A stretch of DNA of 15,019 nucleotides from an uncultured Eubacterium sp. (GTDB lineage: Bacteria > Bacillota > Clostridia > Lachnospirales > Lachnospiraceae). The notes under the pieces are model-generated. The model was given only the letters and a program-made list of their open reading frames with translations, was not told the DNA's origin and ran no database searches. The DNA lies in NCBI GenBank assembly GCA_910577225.1, contig CAJTMV010000013.1:1-15019 (forward strand), in the 5' to 3' direction. Position 1 is the first letter of the stretch. Each line of letters starts with the position of its first letter. A program made the position numbers and the translations under genes. Below are positions 6,155-13,595 of the stretch, in pieces.

Positions 6155-7171
6155 ATGGCAATTTTAGTTACAGGCGGAGCGGGGTATATCGGTAGCCACA
6201 CATGTGTGGAGCTGCTAAATGCCGGCTATGAGGTTGTGGTACTGGACAATCTGAGCAACGCAAGTGAAAAATCGCTGGACAGAGTCAGACAGATCACGGG
6301 AAAAGAGCTTACGTTTTATAAGGGAGATATTTTAGACCGGGAGATTTTAAACAAACTGTTTGCAGAAAATACGATTGACAGCTGCATTCATTTCGCAGGC
6401 TTAAAAGCGGTCGGCGAATCGGTGCAAAAGCCATGGGAGTATTATAACAACAATATTTCCGGAACACTGACGCTGACAGACGTTATGCGTGAAAACGGCT
6501 GCAAAAATATTATTTTTTCCTCTTCGGCAACGGTATACGGCAATCCGGCGCAGATTCCAATTACAGAAGAATGTCCGAAGGGAGAGTGTACCAATCCTTA
6601 CGGCTGGACCAAATCCATGCTGGAGCAGGTGCTGACGGATATCCAGAAAGCAGATCCGCAGTGGAACGTTATCCTGCTGCGTTACTTTAATCCGATTGGC
6701 GCGCATAAGAGCGGTCTGATGGGCGAAAATCCGAATGGAATTCCAAATAACCTGATGCCGTACATTACGCAGGTAGCCGTTGGCAAATTAAAAGAGCTGG
6801 GTGTGTTCGGTGATGATTACGATACGCCGGACGGCACCGGTGTCAGAGATTATATCCATGTCGTGGATCTGGCAGTGGGTCATGTAAAAGCGTTAAAGAA
6901 GATTGAAGAAAACGCCGGTCTTTGCGTATACAACCTTGGTACGGGACACGGATACAGCGTACTGGATATTGTGAAAAATTTTGAAAAAGCAAACGACGTT
7001 AAAATCCCATATGTAATAAAACCACGTCGGGCGGGGGATATTGCAACCTGTTATTCCAATGCGGACAAGGCGGAAAAAGAACTTGGCTGGAAAGCAGAAA
7101 ACGGTATTCTGGAAATGTGCGCGGATTCCTGGAGATGGCAGAAAAATAATCCAAACGGGTATGAGGATTAA
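6155..7171 (+). CDS. galE: UDP-glucose 4-epimerase
   Basis: A 338-residue extended short-chain dehydrogenase/reductase that interconverts UDP-glucose and UDP-galactose in the cytoplasm with tightly bound NAD (Leloir pathway and supply of sugar donors for surface glycans). The N-terminal Rossmann motif GGAGYIGSHT is at residues 7-16. The catalytic set matches the numbering of the E. coli enzyme: Ser124 in SSSATVYG and Tyr149/Lys153 in NPYGWTKS. The conserved LRYFNPIGAH, GVRDYIHVVDLA and YNLGTGHGYSVLD segments are all present, and the length is normal. I chose ATG 6155, with AGGAG (6141-6145) 9 nt ahead; an in-frame GTG at 6131 would overlap that site. It stands alone, without galK or galT beside it, as is common when the enzyme serves exopolysaccharide or cell-wall synthesis. 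It is divergent from the AraC-family gene and may share control with it. Confidence 0.97.
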   Translation: MAILVTGGAGYIGSHTCVELLNAGYEVVVLDNLSNASEKSLDRVRQITGKELTFYKGDILDREILNKLFAENTIDSCIHFAGLKAVGESVQKPWEYYNNNISGTLTLTDVMRENGCKNIIFSSSATVYGNPAQIPITEECPKGECTNPYGWTKSMLEQVLTDIQKADPQWNVILLRYFNPIGAHKSGLMGENPNGIPNNLMPYITQVAVGKLKELGVFGDDYDTPDGTGVRDYIHVVDLAVGHVKALKKIEENAGLCVYNLGTGHGYSVLDIVKNFEKANDVKIPYVIKPRRAGDIATCYSNADKAEKELGWKAENGILEMCADSWRWQKNNPNGYED

Positions 7172-7420
7172 ACAGCTGCCAGTCCGTCTGGCTTAATGAT
7201 GTAAAGATAATAAAGATAAAGAACGGCACGTTTTCGGCGGCGATGTCCGGCGTGCGGCAGACAGTGTGAACAGGCGGTATGGGACGGATCAGGTTCCATG
7301 CCGCAGTCCGCGCCTTACCATAAAATTTGTTCAGGCGTCTGTGTTCCCGCTATTATATATCTGTCGTTTGGGCGCCTGTTTTCCTGCTGTCACCTGTCAT
7401 GCAGGCGGTTCTTTCAGGAG
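7172..7420. other. Non-coding spacer between galE and the tRNA, with hairpins
   Basis: No reading frame with a ribosome binding site is visible. Three potential RNA structures are present: a 5-bp stem with GCCAG/CTGGC at 7178-7192; an 11-bp stem (7274-7284 with 7294-7304, two G-U pairs, loop of 9 nt); and the weak terminator listed separately at 7332-7382. Parts of it (about 7225-7320) are more GC-rich than the flanks. It may be a long galE 3' untranslated region or hold a small RNA. Confidence 0.4.
7332..7382 (+). terminator. Weak candidate terminator downstream of galE
   Basis: CAGGCG (7332-7337) pairs with CGCCTG (7373-7378) and can extend by four more pairs, three of them G-U. The loop is long (about 30 nt) and only four T residues follow. 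It is the only T-tailed stem after galE. Confidence 0.35.
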
Positions 7421-7484
7421 ATAAAAAATTTTTTGAAAAAAATGTAAAAAAACGCTTGCATTTTTTTTGACTCCGTGCTATTAT
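7421..7484 (+). promoter_or_regulatory. Strong tRNA promoter with A-tract UP-like region
   Basis: The core is TTGCAT (7456-7461), a 17-bp spacer and TATTAT (7479-7484), with an extended -10 TG at 7476-7477. Upstream, A-tracts and a T-tract at 7423-7428, 7429-7434, 7436-7442 and 7446-7452 recur roughly every ten bases. This is what an alpha-subunit UP element or curved DNA looks like, and it suits a highly expressed stable RNA. The start would be near 7491, just ahead of the tRNA. Confidence 0.85.
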
Positions 7485-7496
7485 ACATATGGTCAC

Positions 7497-7568
7497 GGTC
7501 CGTTGGTCAAGCGGTCAAGACGCCGCCCTCTCACGGCGGAAACACGGGTTCGATTCCCGTACGGACTG
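7497..7568 (+). tRNA. tRNA-Glu (anticodon CTC)
   Basis: The acceptor arm GGTCCGT (7497-7503) pairs with ACGGACT (7561-7567), with G-U at the first pair, and G7568 is the discriminator base. The anticodon stem CCGCC (7523-7527) / GGCGG (7535-7539) encloses the loop CTCTCAC with anticodon CTC at 7530-7532, which reads GAG. The T arm contains GGTTCGATTCC. The length is 72 nt. The CCA end is not encoded (CTG follows), so it must be added by tRNA nucleotidyltransferase. Confidence 0.95.
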
Positions 7569-7605
7569 CTGTTAAAAATCTCCGGAGTTTAAGGAGAGAA
7601 GAATG

Positions 7606-7651
7606 ATGCCGAAGTTTCTGTAAAATCAGTGAACTTCGGCATTTTTATTTT
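7606..7651 (+). terminator. Intrinsic terminator of tRNA-Glu
   Basis: ATGCCGAAGTT (7606-7616) pairs perfectly with AACTTCGGCAT (7632-7642), with a small inner CTG/CAG extension. The T-rich run TTTTTATTTT follows. It separates the tRNA transcript from the nus operon. Confidence 0.9.
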
Positions 7652-7713
7652 CTTACGGATTTATTCTCTCGTTACGGATTGCAGCAAAATGAGGATAAAT
7701 TTTCCGTAAACAC

Positions 7714-7742
7714 TTGCATTTTACATGTGAAAGTGCTATTTT
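7714..7742 (+). promoter_or_regulatory. Main promoter of the rimP-nusA-infB operon
   Basis: TTGCAT (7714-7719), a 17-bp spacer and TATTTT (7737-7742), with an extended -10 TG at 7734-7735. Both halves closely copy the tRNA promoter 258 bp upstream (CTTGCATTTT and GTGCTATT in both). The start would be near 7749, giving a leader of about 127 nt. Confidence 0.75.
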
Positions 7743-7768
7743 ATTAATTAAGAATAATGTAACTATTG

Positions 7769-7798
7769 ATTGAGAGTGGACCGCAATCCACTCTCAAT
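7769..7798 (+). promoter_or_regulatory. Perfect hairpin in the rimP-nusA leader
   Basis: ATTGAGAGTGGA (7769-7780) pairs perfectly with TCCACTCTCAAT (7787-7798) around the loop CCGCAA. It lies about 20 nt into the predicted leader. No T run follows, so it is not a terminator. It could be an RNase III site, an RNA-stabilising 5' structure or a protein-binding element. A role in control is inference. Confidence 0.6.
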
Positions 7799-7875
7799 TC
7801 GCGTTGTACTGCAATTTGACAGAAAGAAAGCAGACTGTGCAGCGTTTCACAGCGGCATACTGGGAGGTGTAGGAA

Positions 7876-8343
7876 ATGTCAAAAAGAGAAGAATATGAAC
7901 AGAAAACCGAAGAACTGCTTCTGCCGATTTTAAATAAGTATCATTTCGAGCTGATCGATGTAGAATATGTCAGGGAAGGAAGTACATGGTTTCTGCGCGC
8001 TTATATAGATAAAGAAGGCGGAATTACCGTAAATGACTGCGAGGATGTGGCCAGAGAAATGAATCCGATTCTGGATGAGCTGGATTATATCGAAGGATCT
8101 TACACCTTTGAAGTTAGTTCGCCGGGACTCGGCAGACCGCTGAAAAAGGAAAAGGATTATGTCAGAAACCTTGGAAAAGACGTAGAGATCCGAACCTATC
8201 GTCCGATTCAGCATGCGAAGGAATTTTGCGGGACCCTGCGCGCATATGACAACAAAACGGTGACGATCGTTACGAAGGACGATGCAGAACTTTCCTTTGA
8301 GAAAAGTGATATTGCCCTGATTCGTCAGGCACTGGATTTTTGA
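7876..8343 (+). CDS. rimP: Ribosome maturation factor RimP
   Basis: A 155-residue cytoplasmic protein needed for maturation of the 30S ribosomal subunit. The N-terminal alpha/beta domain runs to about residue 82 and shows FELIDVEYVREGSTWFLRAYIDKEGGITVNDCEDVAREMNPILD. Next comes the family signature SSPGLGRPLKKEKDY, and then an SH3-like C-terminal domain. The length is standard. GGGAGGTG (7862-7869) is 6 nt before ATG 7876. It is the first gene of the conserved operon and lies 35 bp ahead of nusA, the arrangement seen across Firmicutes and proteobacteria. Nothing unusual is seen in the protein itself. Confidence 0.96.
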   Translation: MSKREEYEQKTEELLLPILNKYHFELIDVEYVREGSTWFLRAYIDKEGGITVNDCEDVAREMNPILDELDYIEGSYTFEVSSPGLGRPLKKEKDYVRNLGKDVEIRTYRPIQHAKEFCGTLRAYDNKTVTIVTKDDAELSFEKSDIALIRQALDF

Positions 8344-8378
8344 GTGCAGCAGTACACATAGATTAGGAGGATCGAAAA

Positions 8379-10055
8379 ATGAACAATGAATTGTTAGAAG
8401 CCTTGAATATATTGGAGAAAGAAAAAAATATCAGTAAGGATATCCTGCTGGAAGCGATCGAGACATCGCTGATTACCGCGTGTAAAAATCATTTCGGCAG
8501 ATCAGAAAACGTCAAGGTGGATATGAATCCGGAAACCTGCGAATACCATGTGTTCCAGGGAAAAACGGTTGTAGAAGAAGTGGAAGACCCTGTGATGGAG
8601 ATCAGTCTTGCCAATGCGAAGATGATCAATAGCAGGTATGAGCTGGGGGATATGGTAAATATTGAAATTAAGTCCAGAGAATTTGGGCGTATTGCCACCC
8701 AGAATGCAAAAAATGTGATTTTGCAAAAAATTCGCGAGGAGGAGCGTAAGATTCTCTGCGACGAATATTACAGCAAGGAAAAAGATATCGTAACCGGTAT
8801 CGTACAGCGGTATATGGGAAGAAATGTCAGCATTAACCTTGGAAAGGTGGACGCGGTACTGACTGAAAACGAACAGGTCAGGGGAGAAGTCTTTCAGCCG
8901 ACCGAGCGAATCAAGCTGTATATTCTGGAAGTCAGATCTACCTCCAAGGGACCGAAAATACTGGTCTCCCGTACACATCCGGAGCTGGTAAAACGATTGT
9001 TTGAATCGGAAGTAACAGAAGTAAAAAGCGGGATTGTGGAAATCAAAAGTATCGCAAGGGAAGCTGGAAGCCGGACCAAAATAGCAGTGCATTCCAACGA
9101 TCCGAATGTGGACGCGGTAGGCGCCTGCGTTGGTATGAACGGCGCGAGAGTCAATGCGATTGTCAATGAGCTAAGGGGAGAAAAAATCGACATTATCACA
9201 TGGAACGATAACCCTGCCATGCTGATCGAGAACGCGCTAAGTCCGGCAAAAGTAATATCAGTAATTGCAGATGCGGAAGAAAAGAGCGCCAAAGTCGTGG
9301 TACCGGATTACCAGCTGTCGCTTGCCATTGGTAAGGAAGGGCAGAATGCAAGACTGGCCGCCCGCCTGACCGGATTTAAAATAGATATTAAGAGCGAGAC
9401 ACAGGCAAGAGAGGCCGGAGATTTTCTGGATTATGAAAATGATTATGAAGACGCAGACGAGTATGAAGAGTATGCGCAGGAAACCGGCGACGAAGAATCG
9501 TATCATCCGGAAACTGACGATGCAGAATACCTGCAGGAATCGGACAGCGAAGAATCCGACGATCCGGAATTGGATGGCGCGGAATATTTGCAGGAATCGG
9601 GCAGCGGAGAATCCGACGATCCGGAATCGGGTGATGCAGACGATTCGCAGGAATCAGATGATACAGAATTTTATGAACAGGAACCTGTCGGTGCAGACGA
9701 TTCACAGGAGTCAGATCATGAAGAATCCGGCAATCGGGAACCTGCCGATGCAGAATTTTATGATCAGGATTCGGATAATGAAACAGTAAATGCACCGGAA
9801 TCCGACGATTCGCCAAAGATGGATGATCAGGAAACGTATGCATCAGACGATTTGCCAGAGACTGACGATCAGGAAGAATCGGATACCTGGAATGGAAACG
9901 CTGGTGAAACGGATGGATTCTCTGACGCATCGGATGCAGACGACGAGACTGACGGCGATCGTCCTGTAAGCGCAGACGACGAGACTGACGATGATGCGGA
10001 TCATGCGCAGACAGCGATTGAAGACGAAGACAAAGAAGGTGCGGATACAGAGTGA
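8379..10055 (+). CDS. nusA: Transcription termination/antitermination factor NusA with long acidic tail
   Basis: A 558-residue RNA polymerase-binding elongation factor that affects pausing, intrinsic termination and antitermination. The conserved part has an N-terminal polymerase-binding domain (1-about 125), an S1 domain (about 135-200), KH1 with GMNG at 252-255, and KH2 with GKEG at 318-321, ending near residue 348. This core matches the Bacillus protein, which is about 370 residues. Unusually, about 208 further residues follow, very rich in Asp, Glu and Ser, with few basic residues, arranged as 19-residue repeats. E. coli NusA also has a C-terminal extension, but of folded helical repeats; this tail looks disordered and unrelated. 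AGGAGGA (8365-8371) is 7 nt before ATG 8379. The stop overlaps the GTG start of rnpM. The core function is certain; the role of the tail is unknown. Confidence 0.96.
   Translation: MNNELLEALNILEKEKNISKDILLEAIETSLITACKNHFGRSENVKVDMNPETCEYHVFQGKTVVEEVEDPVMEISLANAKMINSRYELGDMVNIEIKSREFGRIATQNAKNVILQKIREEERKILCDEYYSKEKDIVTGIVQRYMGRNVSINLGKVDAVLTENEQVRGEVFQPTERIKLYILEVRSTSKGPKILVSRTHPELVKRLFESEVTEVKSGIVEIKSIAREAGSRTKIAVHSNDPNVDAVGACVGMNGARVNAIVNELRGEKIDIITWNDNPAMLIENALSPAKVISVIADAEEKSAKVVVPDYQLSLAIGKEGQNARLAARLTGFKIDIKSETQAREAGDFLDYENDYEDADEYEEYAQETGDEESYHPETDDAEYLQESDSEESDDPELDGAEYLQESGSGESDDPESGDADDSQESDDTEFYEQEPVGADDSQESDHEESGNREPADAEFYDQDSDNETVNAPESDDSPKMDDQETYASDDLPETDDQEESDTWNGNAGETDGFSDASDADDETDGDRPVSADDETDDDADHAQTAIEDEDKEGADTE
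9459..9857 (+). repeat. 57-bp degenerate tandem repeat encoding 19-residue acidic repeats in NusA
   Basis: Seven consecutive 57-bp units start at 9459, 9516, 9573, 9630, 9687, 9744 and 9801. The second and third are most alike (48 of 57 bases by my count) and encode DDAEYLQESDSEESDDPEL and DGAEYLQESGSGESDDPES. The later units retain the QES/DQD and acidic pattern but diverge. The period is a multiple of three, so copy-number changes would keep the reading frame. Confidence 0.8.
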
Positions 10056-10327
10056 AGACAAAAAAAATTCCTTCCAGAATCTGTGTGGGATGCAGAGAAG
10101 CGAAAGAAAAACGAAGTATGGTACGTATCGTAAAGACGGCTGAAAACGTCATTTGTCTGGATGATACCGGTAAGAAGAACGGCAGAGGCGCTTATATTTG
10201 CAGAAATGCAGACTGTCTGAAACGCGCGATACAGTCAAAAGGTCTGGAGCGTTCTTTGAAAACCGGGATACCGGAAGAGGTAATCAGTTTATTAGAAAAG
10301 GAGATGAGTGTACTTGAAGCCAGATAG
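10052..10327 (+). CDS. rnpM: YlxR-family RNA-binding protein (RNase P modulator RnpM)
   Basis: A 91-residue YlxR-family protein. In Bacillus the family member, renamed RnpM, binds the RNase P RNA and modulates its activity; other members have been linked to nucleoid or expression control. The signature is complete: RICVGCREAKEKRSMVRIV near the N terminus, then GKKNGRGAYICRNADCLKRA, with cysteines in CxxC spacing and the GRGAYIC loop. It starts with GTG at 10052, overlapping the nusA stop (GTGA), with GAAGG (10035-10039) somewhat far upstream, so translation is probably coupled to nusA. Its end overlaps ylxQ by 20 nt. It lies exactly where the family gene sits in other Firmicutes. Confidence 0.93.
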   Translation: MKTKKIPSRICVGCREAKEKRSMVRIVKTAENVICLDDTGKKNGRGAYICRNADCLKRAIQSKGLERSLKTGIPEEVISLLEKEMSVLEAR

Positions 10328-10649
10328 GGTATTGTCAATGGTCGGAATAGCAGCCAGAGCAGGAAATATTGCAAGCGGCGAGTTTTCAACGGAGAAGGCG
10401 TTAAAAAGCGGCAAAGCCCATCTGGTGATTCTTGCGAAAGACGCGTCGCAGAATACGAAAAAGCATTTTTCAGATATGTGTGAGCATCGAAAGATACCAT
10501 TGTCTGAATATGCGGATAAGAAACAGCTTGGTAATTGCATCGGAAAAGAATACCGGGCTTCACTGGCGGTAACAGATGAAAATCTGGCGAAAGCAATTAG
10601 CAAAAGGTTAACGGAAACAGAACAACTGAATAACGGAGGTAATAAATAG
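10308..10649 (+). CDS. ylxQ: YlxQ, L7Ae/L30e-family ribosomal-like RNA-binding protein
   Basis: A 113-residue protein of the L7Ae/L30e/Gadd45 fold, which binds kink-turn or similar RNA; its exact job in bacteria is unsettled. It shows VLSMVGIAARAGNIASGEFSTEKALKSGKAHLVILAKDASQNTKKHF, with the typical AGN-GE...A..G.A.LVILA.DAS pattern, and later GKEYRASLAVTDENLAKAI. The start is GTG 10308, with AAAGGAG (10297-10303) 4 nt ahead, inside the end of rnpM. The 20-nt overlap points to translational coupling. infB begins 3 nt after its stop. The position between rnpM and infB is the classic one. Confidence 0.92.
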   Translation: MYLKPDRVLSMVGIAARAGNIASGEFSTEKALKSGKAHLVILAKDASQNTKKHFSDMCEHRKIPLSEYADKKQLGNCIGKEYRASLAVTDENLAKAISKRLTETEQLNNGGNK

Positions 10650-10652
10650 CAT

Positions 10653-13547
10653 ATGGCAAAGCAGAAAATACATGAACTTGCAAAAGAACTGAAAATTGCG
10701 AGCAAGGTAATCGTAGATTATATGAATAAAAAGACAAAAGATAAAGAGAAAAAATATACGTCGTCCAATGCGCTGGAAGCAGAGGAAGCGGCGGATATCC
10801 GGGCGAATCTGGATACGCTTGTAAAAGCAGACAGCGCGATGAAGGAATCGTCCGCGCAGAAACAGCCGGAAACCAAAGCCGCGCAGCCAAAACAGAACAA
10901 TGGCAAAGACAAACCGGCAGATGCGAAAGCAGCCGCAAAAGACGCGGAGGCACGGCCAAAGAAAAAAGCCAGCATAACGGCAGTATTTAACGCGCAGTAC
11001 AGCAAGCAAAACCGCAGACAGAATGCAAACCGGGGCGGAAAGTCTGCCGGAGAACGCTCAGAGCGTCCAAACAGGGAGCGCGGGCCAAGAACCGTCAGGC
11101 CAGCGGAAAAACCGCATATTCCAATTCGTCCAAATGCAGACAGACCGAATTACGATCGGGCGTCCGCACACGTGCCGGATGACGAGATCGTAAAACCAGT
11201 TCCGGAAAAAGCAGAAAAACCAGAACGCACCGAACGTCCGGAGCGTGTGGAACGGAATGATAAAAACGACAGATCAAATGCAGGAAACAGCCGCAGCCAG
11301 CAGCCGCGTACACAGGCGGACCGCGGCGTGCGCGCTACAAGCGTCCAGAAGCAGACGGCAGGCGGCCAGCGGACAAATGCAGCAAACAACAGACCGGAGC
11401 GCGGTCAGAATGACAGAGGTGGAAGAAATGCGGGATTTGAACAAAAAGGTGAGAAAAATCATCAGAATAATCGAGCGAATTCCGGTAATAATTATGGTGA
11501 TAAAAACGGCGGCAGAGTCGGTCAGAATCGCCAGAAGGAATTTAAAGGCAAATTAGAGCAGAATCTGAATCGTTTCCATAAAGACGCTGTAAAAACCCCG
11601 GCCGAAGAGATACAAAAGGAAAGCCGTGATAACAGAAGCCGCGATAATAACCGCAAGAAAAATAACGGCGGCAACAAAGAGTACGATAAATTAGGCGGCA
11701 AAAAGCAGGAACGTTACGTAAATCTGGAAAAGACGAGCGGACACAAAAAGAAAAATCAGACGCCGGTACAAAACGCACCGAAGGAAGAGGAAGCGATCCG
11801 TTCCATTACGCTGCCAGAGCATATGACGATCCGTGAGCTGGCGGATAAGATGAAAGTGCAGCCGTCTGTAATTGTGAAAAAACTGTTTTTAAAAGGCACT
11901 ATGGTAACGGTGAATCAGGATATCGACTTTGAACACGCAGAAGAAATCGCACTGGAGTTTAACTGCATCGCAGAGCCGGAAGAAAAGATCGACGTGATTG
12001 CCGAGCTGTTAAAAGAAGAAGCCGAAGACGAAAGCAAGATGGTATCCCGTCCGCCGGTCGTTTGCGTGATGGGGCATGTCGATCACGGAAAAACGTCTCT
12101 TTTGGACGCGATTCGTCATACCAGAGTTACGGATAAAGAAGCCGGAGGCATCACACAGGCAATCGGCGCTTATATGGTAAAATGCAACGGAGAAAATATC
12201 ACATTTTTAGATACGCCAGGGCACGAGGCATTCACGGCAATGCGTATGCGCGGGGCAAATTCCACGGATATCGCCATCCTGGTCGTGGCGGCTGACGACG
12301 GTGTGATGCCGCAGACGGTCGAAGCCATCAACCATGCCAAAGCCGCCGGCATTGAGATTATCGTAGCAGTAAATAAGATCGACAAGCCGAATGCCAATAT
12401 CGAGCGTGTCAAACAGGAGTTATCCGAACACGAACTGATTCCGGAAGACTGGGGCGGCAGCACGATTTTTGTTCCGGTATCGGCGCATACAAAGGAAGGT
12501 ATCGAGCAGCTGCTGGAAATGATTCTTTTGACGGCAGAAGTACTCGAATTAAAAGCAAATCCAAAACGAAACGCCCGCGGTGTTATCATCGAAGCCAAGC
12601 TGGATAAAGGCCGTGGCGCGGTAGCGACGGTACTCGTACAAAAAGGTACGTTAAAGGTAGGCCAGCCGGTTGCCTGCGGCAGCAGCTACGGAAAGGTCAG
12701 AGCGATGATCGACGACAAAGGCCGCAACGTAAAAGACGCAAAACCATCCATGCCGGTAGAGATTCTTGGATTAAGCAGCGTACCGGACGCAGGGGAGACG
12801 TTTGTCGTCTGCGAGTCTGAAAAAGAAGCCAGAAACTTTGCGGAAACGTACATTTCAGAGAGCAAGGAAAAGCTCCTGGAAGAAACGAGATCACGGATGT
12901 CACTGGACGATCTGTTTTCACAGATTCAGTCCGGCAATGTAAAAGAATTAAACATTATCGTAAAGGCAGATGTGCAGGGTTCGGTAGAAGCAGTCAAACA
13001 GAGTCTGCAAAAGCTGTCCAACGAAGAAGTCGTTGTCAAGATTATTCACGGCGGCGTCGGCTCCGTCAACGAATCGGACGTAAACCTTGCATCCGCATCC
13101 AATGCGATTATTATCGGATTTAACGTGCGTCCGGATCCTGTGGCAAAGGCAACCGCAGAACGCGAAGGCGTGGACATCCGCTTGTATAAGGTCATTTACA
13201 GCGCGATCGAAGACGTATCCGCCGCGATGAAAGGTATGCTGGATCCGATTTTTGAGGAAAAAGTACTCGGCCACGCAGAAGTCCGTCAGATCTTCAAAGC
13301 GTCTGGTATTGGAAATATTGCCGGTTCGTATATTCTGGATGGTATATTTGAAAGAGGCTGCAAGTGCAGAATTACAAGAGAAGGCGAACAGATCTTTGAC
13401 GGCGCACTGGCATCGTTAAAGCGCTTTAAAGATGATGTGAAAGAAGTTAAGACGGGTTATGAATGCGGACTTGTATTTGAAGGCTTTAACGATATTGCCG
13501 AATTTGATCAGATCGAAGCGTATAAGATGGTGGAAGTGCCTCGTTAA
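10653..13547 (+). CDS. infB: Translation initiation factor IF-2
   Basis: A 964-residue GTPase that brings formylmethionyl-tRNA to the 30S subunit and promotes subunit joining. The first IF2_N domain is at 1-52 (KIHELAKELKIASKVIVDYMN) and a second at about 383-435 (HMTIRELADKMKVQPSVIVKKLF). Between them lies a roughly 320-residue low-complexity linker rich in Arg, Asn, Gln, Lys and Glu. The G domain has G1 GHVDHGKT (474-481), G3 DTPGH (520-524), G4 NKID (574-577) and G5 SAH (610-612). Domains II to IV follow, ending with FEGFNDIAEFDQIEAYKMVEV. GGAGGT (10635-10640) is 12 nt before ATG 10653, rather far, but the N-terminal sequence fits the family. All catalytic motifs are intact. The linker is long, as is common in Lachnospiraceae IF-2 (recalled, not checked). 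Confidence 0.97.
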   Translation: MAKQKIHELAKELKIASKVIVDYMNKKTKDKEKKYTSSNALEAEEAADIRANLDTLVKADSAMKESSAQKQPETKAAQPKQNNGKDKPADAKAAAKDAEARPKKKASITAVFNAQYSKQNRRQNANRGGKSAGERSERPNRERGPRTVRPAEKPHIPIRPNADRPNYDRASAHVPDDEIVKPVPEKAEKPERTERPERVERNDKNDRSNAGNSRSQQPRTQADRGVRATSVQKQTAGGQRTNAANNRPERGQNDRGGRNAGFEQKGEKNHQNNRANSGNNYGDKNGGRVGQNRQKEFKGKLEQNLNRFHKDAVKTPAEEIQKESRDNRSRDNNRKKNNGGNKEYDKLGGKKQERYVNLEKTSGHKKKNQTPVQNAPKEEEAIRSITLPEHMTIRELADKMKVQPSVIVKKLFLKGTMVTVNQDIDFEHAEEIALEFNCIAEPEEKIDVIAELLKEEAEDESKMVSRPPVVCVMGHVDHGKTSLLDAIRHTRVTDKEAGGITQAIGAYMVKCNGENITFLDTPGHEAFTAMRMRGANSTDIAILVVAADDGVMPQTVEAINHAKAAGIEIIVAVNKIDKPNANIERVKQELSEHELIPEDWGGSTIFVPVSAHTKEGIEQLLEMILLTAEVLELKANPKRNARGVIIEAKLDKGRGAVATVLVQKGTLKVGQPVACGSSYGKVRAMIDDKGRNVKDAKPSMPVEILGLSSVPDAGETFVVCESEKEARNFAETYISESKEKLLEETRSRMSLDDLFSQIQSGNVKELNIIVKADVQGSVEAVKQSLQKLSNEEVVVKIIHGGVGSVNESDVNLASASNAIIIGFNVRPDPVAKATAEREGVDIRLYKVIYSAIEDVSAAMKGMLDPIFEEKVLGHAEVRQIFKASGIGNIAGSYILDGIFERGCKCRITREGEQIFDGALASLKRFKDDVKEVKTGYECGLVFEGFNDIAEFDQIEAYKMVEVPR

Positions 13548-13595
13548 GCACAAACCTGTCGGCATCAGGAACCACATGCAAACCGAGGTGTAAAT

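Noticed and set aside
9459..9857. Regular repeats considered as a CRISPR array
   Set aside because: The 57-bp units are contiguous, degenerate, lie in the nusA frame and have no separate spacers; no cas genes are present.
9388..10152. 254-codon open frame on the minus strand opposite the end of nusA
   Set aside because: It is the shadow of the repetitive acidic NusA tail (GAT/GAA-rich codons give open His/Arg/Pro/Leu frames on the other strand). It has no supporting start signal and no sensible protein features.
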